64,000 bases of DNA from Daphnia carinata (taxonomy: Eukaryota; Arthropoda; Branchiopoda; Diplostraca; Daphniidae), in contig NC_081335.1 in the NCBI RefSeq assembly GCF_022539665.2, forward strand, positions 6,138,001 through 6,202,000, written 5' to 3'. A program made the position numbers and the translations under genes. Positions 46,131 through 58,572 of the stretch are shown piece by piece; the first letter of the stretch is position 1, and each line of letters opens with the position of its first letter. Under the pieces are notes generated by a model. That model was not told the origin of the DNA. It worked only from the letters and a program-made list of their open reading frames with translations, and searched no databases.

Positions 46131-47300
46131 CTATAGTTGTAAAGTAATAAAAAAGTAGGCTACACAATTTTAGACATTTACGCATACCATTTGAACTTTT
46201 GGGCTGATCTTTATTTTTAAAGATGTGAAATTTTGAATTTATAATTAAAAATTTTTGTGGAGCTCCAATTTATTGGTATCCCAGAAGGACGGGATTTGCC
46301 ATCATAATTCCGTGCCAACTATTTATTTATTCTCCCCTAATTGTGTTGAACGATAATCGTTTTTTATTTTATTTTAATGAATGTTTGGATTTTTACGAAA
46401 CATACTTTTCCTTAAACTCATTTAAGTTTAATTTACCCCAAAAATTGTAACAGAGTTTTGCTGAATGTTAGTGACTGTATAGTGTAGATTATATCATAAA
46501 TTATTTACACTTTCATATTGATAATTTTAAGTTACCTAATATTCATTTTTTTAGCAAGATTTGCAACGTGGGATAAGTTACCCTTGAAATTTTGTATTGT
46601 CGCGTTTTTTAGTTTATAGCAGCGTTGTAAATGTGATTTTCCAAAACTAAATTAAATAAAATTTTTATTTGGCTTATGAAAAATAAGCTAAATTAAATAA
46701 ACGAAATAATTGCAATTTTTTTGGAAACCAAATAAATTAACTGAATACAACAAAATAAACTTCTTTTTTACATTTAATGTTTATGGCTAAGAAAATACGG
46801 TAGGGTCTTATGTAGAGGAGGTTGCGGTTTTCCCTATGCTTTGTTTGCCATACCCGGACACCTTTTTTCTGTAACCCCCGTATTTGGTTTTCTGCAGGAA
46901 GGTACTGGAGCGACACACGTGAAATTTCATTCATTGGTATTTTTCATTAATTTTCTAATTGTCGCAACAGTACTTTCTGGTATCACGACGGGTTTCAAGT
47001 AATCCGAGCCGAACTCTAGATACTTAATAACTTAAGAGAATCTTCCATTTGAATTGGTTTACCCAAAAATAGAGCAGAAACTTATCAAGTTAATTTTTTT
47101 TTCCCAAGAAAAAAAAACCAAAACTAAATAACATTAAGCAAAATCATTTTAAACAACTAAAATAAACAATAACTAAAAAAATAAATTATGGAAAAAAACT
47201 AAATAAAACCCAATGAACCACATAATTCAGTTTTAGAATTTACGACGCTAGTTTCTAGTCGCATATACTGTGTAATCCAATAAAAAAAAAATAATTTTAC
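46131..47300. other. downstream flank of the GT31 gene
   Basis: AT-rich DNA. The last coding exon of the GT31 gene should lie here but could not be identified. One candidate on the - strand starts after the acceptor CTTCCTGCAG at 46891 and stops at 46834 (19 codons); it is unsupported by homology. Confidence 0.3.
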
Positions 47301-50300
47301 CTTGTTTGTCCCGAAGAATGATGAAGCCTTATGTTAGCTTTTTCGGTACATATACCATATATGTATACATCATCAAAGGGCATCATTGGTGTAGTTTGAC
47401 AAGCAGCCAATAAGGGAACGATTGTGCTTCCATGCATTAAAACGGCAGCTCCCAAAAAATATGGAGGATAATCGATCCATGGCCATTCCTCGACGGATAT
47501 TTCCCATTTTCCATCTTATAAAAGATGTAAGGTTCATTGGTATAGGAAAATAACGTTTATTTGAAATGCAGAACATCTTATTACCTCGATCAGGCAAACC
47601 ACCATTGGGGTCTCCAGCACCAAACACACTGTGACTGGACTGTCGATAAACACGGACAAATCGGGCTAAGTTTCGTACGTTGACATAGACATCGTCGTCA
47701 ACCTTAAGAACAAAATCCATATTGGTACACATTCTGTACAACCAGTTTAGTAGGCCGGCGACTTTTAGAGATAAATTGCGATAAAAATCTGATATTCCTA
47801 TTTGGATTAAATCGCCATGTATTTTGCTTTCTTCTTCTATTTTGCTTTGAATAACACTGTTTTCTGTTAGTCCTAAAATAAATCCAAAACCAGCTATTTC
47901 CAGCAAACCCTCATCATGTAAAAGTTTTAAATGGTTTTTCCATGTCTGTCGAATTAAGTCTCGCTTCTGGAAATTGGAAGGCGCTGATATCACGGCGACA
48001 AAAATACTTGTATTGGATGACAAGGAATCACGGCAAGATGAAATGCGAATAGGGTATTGAAAAGATAAAACGTCATTAATTACGGGGCCAAAGCCAGGAA
48101 GTACTGATTCGATTCCAGATAGTGGTGACAGCCGTAGTCGGGCAACGGAGAACTGGGTATAGTTTTCAGCTCCAGGATAAATACTGTCACGGAAGCTTAC
48201 AAGCCCATTGCCAGAATATTTGTGGCTGTCCGTGAAATGAGGGCGAAAAATGCGTTTTTCTTCCTTTTTTTTTCGTTGAAGGTTCTTATTCATTTTTTCT
48301 CTTTGTTCTAATTTTATTTTTCTTGGAATTTTTTCAATTGGTGGCCTATGGATTTTACCAGCTTCTAACAACAAACGTTTAATAACATTTTGGCTCATGT
48401 TTACGTTTCTTTGTGGCGTTTCTTTTTCGAATTTCGTTTCCTTTATCGCCGATTTAACACTTTCCATTGCATGAACTGAAAATTCATTTTGTTTTGCCAT
48501 TCCCGAAGTATTAAGTTTCATTACATCCTAAAAAAAACAAATTTGGAAAACTCTAAAATACGAAATCCACAACAACCAAACTAAATTTTACGACACAGTA
48601 GTGCATCCCGTGGCAAGAGGGGTTGCTGTGTAACGAACTTTCGATTAACAAACAAAAAAAAAGTTTGATAATGGTTTCTAAATTATCACGTTTTGTTAAG
48701 CAAATAACAAATCAAATTGGAGGATAGGAGAACTTTTCTTAGATTTTAATTAACTATGTTCTTCGCTCCTTTCACTCATAAATGTCCCGACATTGCTTTC
48801 TATGTTTTTTAGAAGAAGGAAAACTAGTGTAAAAACGACGGGACAATCGGGCTCGATCTCTGCGGGTTATTCTGCAGCGGTGTTCAGTTGGCCAAGCGCC
48901 AGTGCTGTACCAGTATGCTGCGTCCATATGATACAGGGTGTTATCGTTATTTGTTATATGCTATACGATCAGCTGCGCTATCATAAACCAAAATTTTCAT
49001 ATTTCTTATATGAAAAAAGCGATAATTCAACATTGAACTGTTCTCTAAGAAATATGTCAGTAAGAAAGTTTCGAGATTACATTTCGGCACATGTTTACCA
49101 ATGGGGAAGAGTACGGTTACTTGGCACATGGCATGTTGACAAAACTGGTTTTTCGGGAATAGGTTGCCAATAAAATTAGAGTACTAAAAAAATTATAAGC
49201 TTTAAACGTCATAATTCCGCATGTCTTTTATGAATTTAAGTAATTTAAATAGTTTTTAAATTATTGCTTTAAGTTTCAGATTTCTGTGGCAAATAGTTGC
49301 TTTATCAAGCTATACTAAAATTAAATTGGGGAGGTATCGAAGCTGACTCTGGTTGGTTTGGCGCAGAATGATCATACTTTTCGAATTTTTAAAAAATGCT
49401 TTGAATATTTATTACTCAATAACAAACTACATGAAGCATCTTAAAAAATATAGGGTATAAATTTTTTTCGGAAAGGTAAAATTCTGACTGCAATTTCTTT
49501 TCGGACTACTGTCATATCGCTATTTCAATTTATTGGTGGCTTACAAAGGCTTCCTTACGGAAAAGACCATATCGCAACTTCTCCGATGTCCTGTTTTAAT
49601 TGCCCTGACATCTTGTCAATTGAAACACTTGAAGCCACTTTTGATTTTTACAATTTCAGTCCATTTACCTTAAGATAACTTAGGCTTCTATTTACTACTA
49701 TTATTCCATGTAATTTTGGTAATTTTTAGAATAAATTTGCAAGTTTTATTTTTATGCGGAACAAAAATCCTGTGTTTGTTTCAATCCCTCCCCCTCCTTC
49801 CTTGTCTACATATCAGTTGGTTAATGTAAGGATTCTGCGGATCTTAGAGTGAATTGAAATCCATCTATACCCCAAACATCAGAGTAAACGAAATTTTTAC
49901 CATCTATTTTTAGTGCACTACTTTTGTAAAACCAGCAAAAAAGTCAAACGTGTATAAAAATTTTCATTTTTTATGATTTTTCTAAAATTTTGTGTAATTT
50001 TAACTTGAAAATGCTTTCTAAAAATAAAAGGTAAATAAAAAAAAAATTTCCATTACCCCAGCCTAATTTTAAGGCATTATGTAAAGAATTCGTTGAATTT
50101 AGAATCAAGCTTAGAATTTTTCAGGGTAGCCTACTGTTTTGGTATAGCCACATGTCTCCGAATCTTTCGAACAAATACTATGAAGAAGGTTTATAAGATC
50201 GACGTTTATGAAGCGGCGATTGAAAACTAAATTTTAGCACGTAAACTTAAAGGATTCCAAATCCATCCAAAGTTTTCTAAAATTTCCCTATCACGCTATT

Positions 50301-50825
50301 GTGTTTGGTAGCATTAAATAAATTGGAACTTAAACGTCTGAAAAATAACACGTCTTAGTGTTACGTCATGACACTGCATACATACGGTGATATGTTCAAG
50401 TTCCTCCGCAGACATTTATATTTATTAATAAAAGCGTAAGATTAGTAACAGTAATTACCAAGAACTGGTAGTATCCTTTGCCAGTTTTGGGTTCCCGTCA
50501 TATTGATAGTATTTTTAAACTAGATAATTTCTTTAACTATCTGATTGGTTAAATAAAAACAAGTAGTTTTTCCAACTTTTTTTTTGCAAAACTTTTATTT
50601 TACAGCGTTGTAGTCAATAAGTTTTTTTTTAAATTTACCTACCTTTTGGACATACGCCGTCCAAGCTACGTAGAGGACAAATAATACGAAACTGCTGGTC
50701 ACCAGCAGCAAATTAATTTCACGCCGGACAGGGAAAAAAACTGTCGACAACCGTGTTGATAATCTGTTCCAACGTCTCGGAAGAGCAATGTAATATGAGA
50801 AGCTTTTTGCTTTTCTTGATTGCAT
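47301..50825 (-). CDS. GT31 beta-1,3-galactosyltransferase-like enzyme (3' end incomplete)
   Basis: Predicted Golgi type II glycosyltransferase adding Gal or GlcNAc in beta-1,3 linkage. Exons on the - strand: 50643-50825, 47585-48527 and 47301-47514; the frame is continuous across both introns (phases 0 and 1). Exon 1 gives a basic cytosolic tail and a membrane anchor (INLLLVTSSFVLFVLYVAW). Exon 2 gives a long Lys/Glu-rich stem and the catalytic core: FVAVISAP, R.LIRQTW, and the metal-binding VDDDVYVN. Exon 3 supplies EEWPWIDYPPYFLGAAVLM and FDDVYIYGIC, which match the GT31 motifs (E..YPPY..G and the acidic DV..G). The ATG at 50825 was chosen because it precedes the anchor; an ATG at 48521 would lose it. 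The C-terminal exon beyond 47301 is not resolved. Acceptor specificity cannot be read. Confidence 0.88.
48528..50642 (-). other. GT31 gene intron 1
   Basis: 2.1-kb intron between the membrane-anchor exon and the catalytic exon, donor CAAAAG|GTAGGT, acceptor TTTTTTTTAG|GATG. A + strand frame at 48793-49173 (126 codons) has no recognisable similarity. Around 49328-49800 there are GGGGAGGTA at one end and CCCTCCCC at the other plus CAATTGAAACA words, which suggests a decayed relative of the TA-flanked element at 42772-44071. Confidence 0.45.
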
Positions 50826-52039
50826 TGTTTGCACACTTTTCAGATGACGTGACTTGTGGTAGCTTGAGCTAGAAAACAAGGCAGAGAATTTCCAATTCCA
50901 AGGTTTAAATATTTGGGTTTGTAAATTTGTATTCTATGAAGGTGTTGTATAGATTATGAACTAATCGTAAAAACTGCTTATCTGGAGAATTTCGTCTACT
51001 TTTTAGTTGACATAAAAGTGGCTCAGCAGCCTTTTAAAAATATGAAGTTATTCGTATAATATCGCATCATCATAAACTGTCTTGCCGTTTCGTTGACTAT
51101 ACTAATCATCTTCCACGGTAACTCGTAGCGAGAAGTCCAGCGGCGGTTACAACATCCCTGGTAATTTTGGGTTACGTCTTTCGTTGGTTAGGGGCCAACT
51201 AAAATCGAGCGGAGTTAGCGATATTCACAAAGATAATCTCTGGTTAACATTCTTCGTTAGTTAAAAACGAAAAAAATTAACAGCGAGTGATTTCCGCTAA
51301 GCTGTCCTTGGTTAATGGTTTTTATCGCTTTTCGTGTGTGAAAATTGGCATGTGAAAACGATACTCGCATTATACCCCTACAAAACCTACATTGAGGAAG
51401 AAGACTAAACAGCATCCTTTATCGTTTTGACGAAAGCGTCCATTATTTATTTATTTCATACTAAGCAGGTGAACAATATTAACATGAAATAAATATCAGG
51501 TAAAAAAGAGTTTCGTCCTTTAGATAGTTGGCAACAAGGCGAAGGAATTCTTTTTACATCAAAGTATATTTAATAGATGTATGAAGTTAGTTTAATTACC
51601 GGTACATTTCATCCAAAAAGAAGTGCAAGCTTAAAATATGTTTTTTTTTCACATTTGGTTTTGTTGGCTCTTTAGACTACGTAAAGGACCATGTCATCCT
51701 AAAAGCCCCCTTAAAAATAATTAAGTTTAGTTTCTTAAAAGAAATGTAAAAATTTTTGTTTAGTGAAAATATAACCTAAAATATTAATTTATAAAATTGA
51801 GTTCGAATAGAAATCTGATCGATATAAATTAAAATCCAATCATACTGATCCCTCAAAGCAACCCAAAGCTCTTTATAAGACATTTGCAATCCCAAATAGG
51901 TGAAAAATTCCACAAAAGATTGGCAGCAGTGAGCTTACTGTATCATCTTCATCTAAAGGGACAGCGGCGGCTTTGATTATAAACCTCATGCAGAAAAGCT
52001 ACATTGCGTAACTATGTATGTAATATTTCAATTTTGATC
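50826..52039. other. upstream flank of the GT31 gene
   Basis: AT-rich sequence without recognised coding content. The promoter and 5' UTR of the leftward GT31 gene should lie within its first few hundred bases. A TTTTCTAG acceptor-like site near 50872-50879 hints at an upstream untranslated exon. Confidence 0.35.
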
Positions 52040-52645
52040 GATTGATGGTGAAATAGGACTGAAACGATATAGAACTGGAGAAATAGGACTGCTTTTTAAA
52101 ATATTTTATAACAGTCCTATTTCTCCTTAGAGATAGAACTATTTCTTTTGCTTTGTTCCCATGGGAACGATGAGCCTCCAATCCGGTAGGCAACATACTG
52201 CGTAAGAGCGCCGGCTTGTATCCCTTTTCCTTTAAAAAAAAACGATGGTGTTACCTCATTCCTTAAATGGTTCACAAAACATTTATCTCTTATCCTATTT
52301 TAATTTAAATTGCAGGGGAACACAAAGTATGTTGTATTTAATATAGTTCATTTAATAAAATGCTATGATAGCAAAATCAGAAATATTTTTTACTTTTTTC
52401 GCACTTTATTTTGCCATAACAAACTTTTCCAGTTGCACTCATGTTGTACTTGCTTATACAAATATTAGCAACGATTACAAAGTAAGTCTTCATTTTGCTA
52501 TAATAGTATTTTATTAAATGAACACTATTAGATACAACATATTTCATGTTCCCCTTCAATTTAAATTAAAAACGGGTAAGAGATAAATGTTTTGTGAACC
52601 ATTTAATTAATGAGATAACACCATCGGTTTTTTAAAAAGGAAAAT
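52040..52645. repeat. AAATAGGACTG-family repeat, inverted-arm copy
   Basis: Starts with GGTGAAATAGGACTGAAACG and contains the family core (ACGATGAGCCTCCAATCCGG). Then come two arms of about 170-190 bp in opposite orientation (about 52220-52380 and 52490-52645), sharing for instance TGGTTCACAAAACATTTATC and its complement. So this copy consists of two head-to-head family halves around a central spacer. Confidence 0.7.
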
Positions 52646-53582
52646 GAATATAATTCCTGCTGGAAAGTGATTCCCATTTGATAGGGTCATGTGAAGGTAC
52701 TTACAGCAATAGACAAAGGTTATCTTTTTTGTATTCTCTCCTTGTTATATTTTTTTCCAAGGACATAAAGTGATCCAACTTTCACAAAAACACCCAGCAA
52801 GGAAACTTTACCTACATGAATAGTGGTTGCAGAGGAAAACAGCAATGTACAACAGGCGGAGCCTATGTTAGGTGGAACAACTACCGAACAGTGTGTAATT
52901 GAAGTAATACCAAGGTAGGTACAAAACCAACAACAAGGAAATACGTCTCATAGTTAATCATATATCATATGGAATATTAAGTTATTTAAATTTCAGGTCC
53001 TGAACTTGCTTCCAAAATTGATCGTCAAATAGACAAAAAAAATTTGCTCTACCAAGGTACTTTGGAATATCTCTGGATGATAAACTGATATCGAAGTTGA
53101 TGTAAGGAAACAGAGAATAAGTTTTATAAACATTATTCCTGCTCTACTTCCATATCATCTGCATTCAGAGTGCTAACAAACTTGGCGAGGGAATCTTAAT
53201 GGGAAACGTGTAAAGGCAAACCAAGCAATTCAGTTTGCATAAATAGGCACGTAAGAATAGCTGCTTTACACCAACTCACATGAAAGACGTAATAAACGCT
53301 TAGTAAAAGAACAAGTGCCTCCATTATAGAATTTGATGTTTCGGTGAGGGCCTGTTTGTATAGCTCAATAGCTTAACATTTTTTTAATTTTTAGGATAAT
53401 AGGAGTTAGTCTGAAAGCTGGCAATTTTTTGAGAAATGAGCTCATATCCAAACAATCCTGTAAATAGTGTCCAGTTATTCAAGGGGGGGGGGGTTATACT
53501 ATTACTTTGTTAAAACCAATGAATCTTGCACATCAATAACGACTCGTCTGTACTCTGCTGATTTTTTTGCTGTCTGGGTTGA
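52646..53582. other. AT-rich repeat spacer
   Basis: No coding region recognised. A run of ten G occurs at about 53484-53493. The sequence looks like decayed repeat DNA. Confidence 0.35.
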
Positions 53583-54060
53583 TTGGCGGTGAAATAGGAA
53601 TGAAACGAAATGGGACTGAAAATTTTCATTTTTGTTTTGTATCTATTTTGCTCTACTAGTATTTAATTAAATAAACTCTATAAGATACAACATAATTCAT
53701 GTTCACCAGCAATTTAAATTAGAATAGGATTAAAAATAAATGTTTTGTGAACCAGTTAACTACTGAGGTAACACCGTTGGTCTTCCGAGAGGAAAAAGGA
53801 TATAAGCCGACGCTCTTACGCAATATATCGCCTACCGGATTGGAGGCTCATCGTTCCTGTTGGAACAAAGTAAACGGAATCGATAGGACTAATGCCGTTG
53901 AGAAATAGGAATGCTGCCATGCAGAAATAGGACTGTCTTAAAATATTTTGAAAGTCAGTTCTATTCTCCCAGTTCCATTTCTCCTGTAGAAGTAGGACTG
54001 GAATTTTTCTGTCCTATTTCTCCAGTCCTATTTAGTTTCAGTCCTATTTCACCGGCTGCC
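53583..54060. repeat. AAATAGGACTG-family repeat, best full-length copy
   Basis: Begins GGCGGTGAAATAGGAATGAAACG and ends CAGTCCTATTTCACCGGC, so the ends are inverted copies. Inside are the GAACCAGTTAAC region, the conserved core around GCCTACCGGATTGGAGGCTC, and several subterminal copies of AAATAGGACTG / CAGTCCTATTT in both orientations. No open reading frame of note. Target duplication not determined. Class unknown; probably a non-autonomous DNA transposon. Confidence 0.7.
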
Positions 54061-54191
54061 ATCCAAAGTTAACATTTTTCCAATTAATATTGCCATTGCT
54101 GGGTTCGCCTAAATTCCGTTTATAAATCGGAAAGTCCGTCACCGTAGCTCTCTTACAATATTCATCTAACCTGTGATTGCAATTTCCATGT

Positions 54192-54474
54192 TTATATTAT
54201 ATTATATAACAAGTAGAAAACACAGCTACACGAGCGAATCAATGATTTTCGGTTGCTAGTTGACTTCGTAGTCTTCGAATCTCTTCGGGAGGTTACAGTT
54301 GCGTCTGGGGCGACAGGTTGACCGTTGCTAATCGATGTGTTCTCCTGGATCCGGAGTGTTGAAGTCAACAGGGTTTTCAGCTTCTGTTCTTTCCCCTTCG
54401 TTGCTCGGCTCATTTCCTAAAAAGATTGTCGTTATGTTGATTTTGCTGATCAAGTTCTTCGTCTTCTTCAGGGT
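54192..54474 (-). other. sequence downstream of the decayed pol gene
   Basis: A - strand frame of 73 codons (54413-54192) rich in Ser/Thr/Lys follows the integrase stop. It has no recognised domain and may be the 3' untranslated part of the decayed retroelement. Confidence 0.3.
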
Positions 54475-57110
54475 TCAATGAATGTCTTGGCTTCCGACTG
54501 CTCCGCCTAATTCTTTGAAGTAAAAAGCGTTTCGAGTGACTGTGTGAGTCCCGCGGCTTGTTGTGATCATGTTTCCTTTGACAGCAACTGCAGTGTAGAT
54601 TTCCGGATGGAAGGGAGGGTCAATCCTGTTGCGGATGCTGTCTTTTCGGAGAAGACCCTTGTCGCCGATGTTGAATACACGGAGTTGAGCGTCCTTGTCT
54701 GCGTGTTTTTTCATGTTTGTTTTTTGTTGAGCATCCCTCAGCGGGATTTTCTCATCTGTTACGTTAGAGTTGTTGAATTCTGGAATCCGTGTTCTTAGCG
54801 GACGGCCAAATAAAGCGTTTGCGGGTGGTACTCCTGTTGTTGAGTTAGGCGTTGCCCGATAATTTAAAAGGAATGTAGAGATGTTCTCTTTCCATGACCG
54901 TCCTTCACCGACCAAATACCGGATTGTTTTCTTCTGGGTCTTCATAAAACGTTCGACGCCACCGTTAGCTTCTGGCCATAGAGGTGTGAATTTGCGATGT
55001 TGGAAGTTGAATTCCTCCGCGAAGTGTTTCATGTCCTTGCTCGAGAAAGGTGGACCCCACCGAAGATTCTGATCATGTTCACCTCTGGATTTTCCGGTGA
55101 CGATTATGTCGTCGCTACGGTTGACGACACCGGGAATGCCACTAATTATTTGCCTAATGACATCGTCGAATATTTCTGCTGCGCAGTTTATGCCAAAGTT
55201 AAGTCTCTTGTTACGGAACAGTCCACGATGACTAGCAAAAGTTTTTTTGAAACGAGATTCCGGCATGAGCTCTAATTGATAGTAACCTTGGTTCATGTCG
55301 AGCTTTGAAAAGAATTTGGCTCCGTTTAAATCGACCACGAGGTCTTCGATTGTGGGAATGACGGGCGGGTGCGCATTATCGCCTGGTTTGGAGCGCGCAT
55401 GTCTACACACACGCGAAAAATGGCGGGCTGCTTTGGTTTTGGAACCACAATACAGGGTGATACCCATGGGGTTGACCCTTCCGTAACTGGTTCGATGATA
55501 TCTTCTTGTAAAAGCTTTTGAATCTCCTTCCCGACGGCTTTTCTGAGATGTAACCCAACGCGCCGGTGTTTCTGCGTGACTGGAGGAACCGATGGGTCGA
55601 TGTGTAGTTTCACGGTGTAATCCTTCATTTTCCCAGTGCCTTTGAAGAGTGAGGTTAGGCTAGGTTTTTGGCTGTTCGTATTTGGCTTGTGTATGATTTG
55701 CGTTTATGATTCTGACGAGCTTCAGGTCTTTGGCAGTTTCACAACTCAGTAAGTTGTCGGCATTGTTCTCGGCGCTTACGTACACAGTAACTTTCGACTC
55801 TGCATGCTTGGACCTGATGATTGTTGAGAATTTCTCTTTAATATCAAGCGGTTTGTTCCCGTATGCGTTGATCACTGTGTTTGTTGGTTTCAGAACGGGC
55901 CTCGGATTTAATTTGTTGAATGTTTTCAACCCGATCATGTTTACATGGAGAGCCTGTGTCGATCATCATTGCGATTTTGGTTTCGCCGACCTGTATTGAC
56001 GTCATCGGTCTCTTCTGGTTGTTGATGGCGCAGACGGAAAACACTGACTCATCGCTTGATTCGTCGGAAGAGTTTTGGCTCTGTAGCTTTGGGTGATTTC
56101 TTTTATCTCTTGTGTGCCACTTGAGGGGTTAAATTGATTGGAGCTTCTGCACATTTTCGCAAAATGATTTGGCTTGCTGTATTTTGTGCACGTTTTGCCT
56201 ATAGCTGGACACTGTACTCCATCCGCGTGTGGGAATTTCATTCCGCAGTTCCAACAGACATTTTTGCTTGGGCAGATTCTGTTTTTGTGTGGCCACTCTC
56301 CCCCGAAATCCCGACATTTGCCAGTTTCTTTGCTCTGAAGTGGTGATTGCCAAGAATTTCTTCTTCGTTGTGAATACCCTGTATTTTTGTGTTTCATTGC
56401 GTTTGCAGACTTCTAGTTGTGTTTCTCGATGTTTTCTTCATAGTGATTAGCTGCTTCGGCTGATCTAGAGTGTTCTAGCATCTTACTCAGAGACAGCTGA
56501 TCATATAGACAGAGCGTTTCTAAATGAGCTTGACAGGCATCCTTGGATGACTTGGAACTTGATTTCGCGATCGTCGTCTGGGAAATCACAGAGTGTTGCT
56601 TGCTTGCGAAGCCTGGTGACATAGGCGTCCATTGTTTCACCATCTTCCTGTCGCAGTTTCCTGAACTTGTATACTTCAAGCCCAATGTTTTGTTTAGGCT
56701 GAAAGTAACTTTGCAGCAAGGGCTTCGTTTTTGAGTATGATTCTTTGTCTTCTTCTTCGCCCGATAAGATGTCATACACGTCGGCCACTTAAGATCCCGC
56801 GTAATGCACCATTAGGGCGAGTCGTTTGTCGATTGCTGCTTTCTGAGCTTTTGTATTAGTCTTCTTCTACAATGTTCATGGCCAAGAGCATTGTCTCGAA
56901 CCTGGACACCCATTTCTTCCAACGTGCGCCAACGTTTTGAGGGCCCACACGGTACGACTGGCTCCTAAGTACCTCCGCAGAACATCCTACTATCCTCCCC
57001 AGTCTTCCCCATAACCGTCCTCGATTCCTCTTAGAACCTTCTTTTTGGTTACCTGGCAGCTGCCTGCCAGGCTCTTCAGTCCCTCTTGCATCATCCTCAG
57101 GTAGTACCAA
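54475..57110 (-). pseudogene. decayed Ty3/gypsy retrotransposon (gag-pol remnant)
   Basis: Minus-strand element read in broken frames. 57110-56413 holds gag with WKKWVSRFETMLLAMNI and RQEDGETMDAYVTRLRK. 56397-56002 holds cysteine-rich nucleocapsid sequence (CWNCG..F, and KTCTKYSKPNHFAKMC). 56044-55660 holds the protease with DTGS. 55628-55326 holds the RT start (EDIIEPVTEGSTPWVSP). 55467-54475 holds RT motifs (FSKLDMNQGYYQLEL, SDDIIV) fused directly to the integrase C-terminal part (PLWPEANGGVERFMKT). RNase H and most of integrase are deleted between them. Several frameshifts confirm decay. It is unlike the element at 34737-40735 in sequence and lacks an envelope gene. Confidence 0.85.
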
Positions 57111-57266
57111 TATCCTCCCATGGTATTAGCATATAGAATAGAACTATTACAAATCCAATTATAGAACTAGGCATTTAAATGTAATTAGAATAAATAATAA
57201 ATATTAAAGGACAATAGAATAATTGAATTGGTTTATTCACATTGAAAAGCTTGTTCTTTTATTGGA
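56945..57266. repeat. probable LTR of the decayed gypsy element
   Basis: Starts CCCACACGGTACGACTGGC and is matched with a few per cent difference by 63463-63784; both continue into an AAATAGGACTG-family copy. Its position next to the gag start on the - strand suggests a 5' LTR or leader. Exact borders were not determined. Confidence 0.55.
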
Positions 57267-57605
57267 ATTGGCGATGAAATAGGACTGACTTTTAAAATAT
57301 TTTAGGTAAGTCCTATTTTACCAAGGCATTAATCCTATTTCTATTTAGACAAAGAACTATTTCCAAAAATTGTTCCAATTGGAACGATGAGCCTCCAATC
57401 CGGTAGGCAATATATTGCGTAAAAAACGTCGGCTTATACGCATTTCCTTTTTAAAATACCGATGGTGTTTACTCATTGCTTAAATGGTTCACAAAACCTT
57501 TTTTTCTTATGCTATTTTAATTACAATTACAGGAGAACATGAACTATATTGTATTTAATAGAGTTCATTTAACAAAATACTATTAGAGCAAATTCAGAAA
57601 TATAT
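57267..57605. repeat. AAATAGGACTG-family repeat copy
   Basis: Opposite orientation to the copy at 53583-54060. It has GATGAAATAGGACTGAC at the left end, the core ACGATGAGCCTCCAATCCGG at about 57384-57403, GGTTCACAAAACC, and TAAATGGTT words. The right end is lost in AT-rich DNA. Confidence 0.65.
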
Positions 57606-58239
57606 ATTATTTATATTGAACTTTATAGTGGTCATAACAAACTTTGGCAATCTCATAAATTTTTTACTACTTCATGCTACTATCGTTAGCTACTTCTAAA
57701 TTTCTAATTTTTAATTCTAATTTGAAATGGTAAATCCCAAAATTTACATTATCTAACAATTCTACTTGAGCCAAATGTTTTTGTGATACTTTAAAACTCA
57801 CGAGTCTTACTTTCATTGAGGGATCTCCTAAAGCACTCCTGAGCATATCACCAACTATTTCTTGAATTGAAAATATTGGCATGTTTCTCCACAATTTTGC
57901 AGCCTCTTGTGGCCCTCCTCAGTACATCTCAACGGTATGATTGATGCGCTGGGGAGGCTAAGAGCCTTTTAGGAGGTTCCTAGGAAGGAGATGTGCCGTG
58001 TGGGGGTCGTCACTAATGGAGAAACCTTCGAAGGCTGGTAATGCGAATGCCATTTCAGTGGGATTAGTTTATTCCAGAAGCACTATTTTCACTGTTTTCC
58101 TTTTACGCACTTTCACCTCGTCGTCAATGTAATATCCTGTTTTCTAATATCACGGTAACTAATCGGATGCCGATGATAGAATGTAGATTAGGCAGATTGG
58201 ATGTGACCATGCTCTTTGGCTGGCTGTGACGCACTATAT
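57606..58239. other. spacer with an unrecognised short frame
   Basis: A - strand frame of 75 codons (57894-57667) is open but resembles nothing I know. The rest is non-coding. Confidence 0.3.
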
Positions 58240-58570
58240 TTTTTGTACAGTCCCCCCACATAGCAACAGCGCTATCTGGTGGCTGTATCAAACATTACAG
58301 CTGTCACAGCTGTCCCAGCGACAGTCACCGACGGCCATTGAGGGTTAACACTAAACAGTTTCCGTCAATTGGCATTCGACAGAAATAGTAGTGAAAAAGA
58401 ACCATGCGACTGCAAAATCTACAGCGACATGGCGAAAAGTTTGATTGCTAAAAATGATTTAAAAACGTTCGGATCGCAATAATTTTTTTGGGATCGCCGA
58501 ACCGATCTTCGATCTTTCTCAAAAGATCGGATCGGCGTTCAATTTCTTGATTGCGATCGCGGCAAGTCTG
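58240..58570. mobile_element. truncated relative of the GATC-rich hAT-type element
   Basis: The right end GCGATCGCGGCAAGTCTG and the preceding GATC-rich arm match the termini of the element at 45537-46122. The stretch CGACGGCCATTGAGGGT matches that element's centre in inverted orientation. The left terminus and target duplication are not recognisable. Confidence 0.7.
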
Positions 58571-58572
58571 AT

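Noticed and set aside
45525-46185. Arg/Asp/Ser-rich - strand frames in the hAT-type element
   Set aside because: They are translations of the GATC-word repeats, not genes.
57384-57430. Hammerhead ribozyme in the conserved repeat core (CGATGAG)
   Set aside because: The required second core strand with GAAA and the helix-closing complement were not found.
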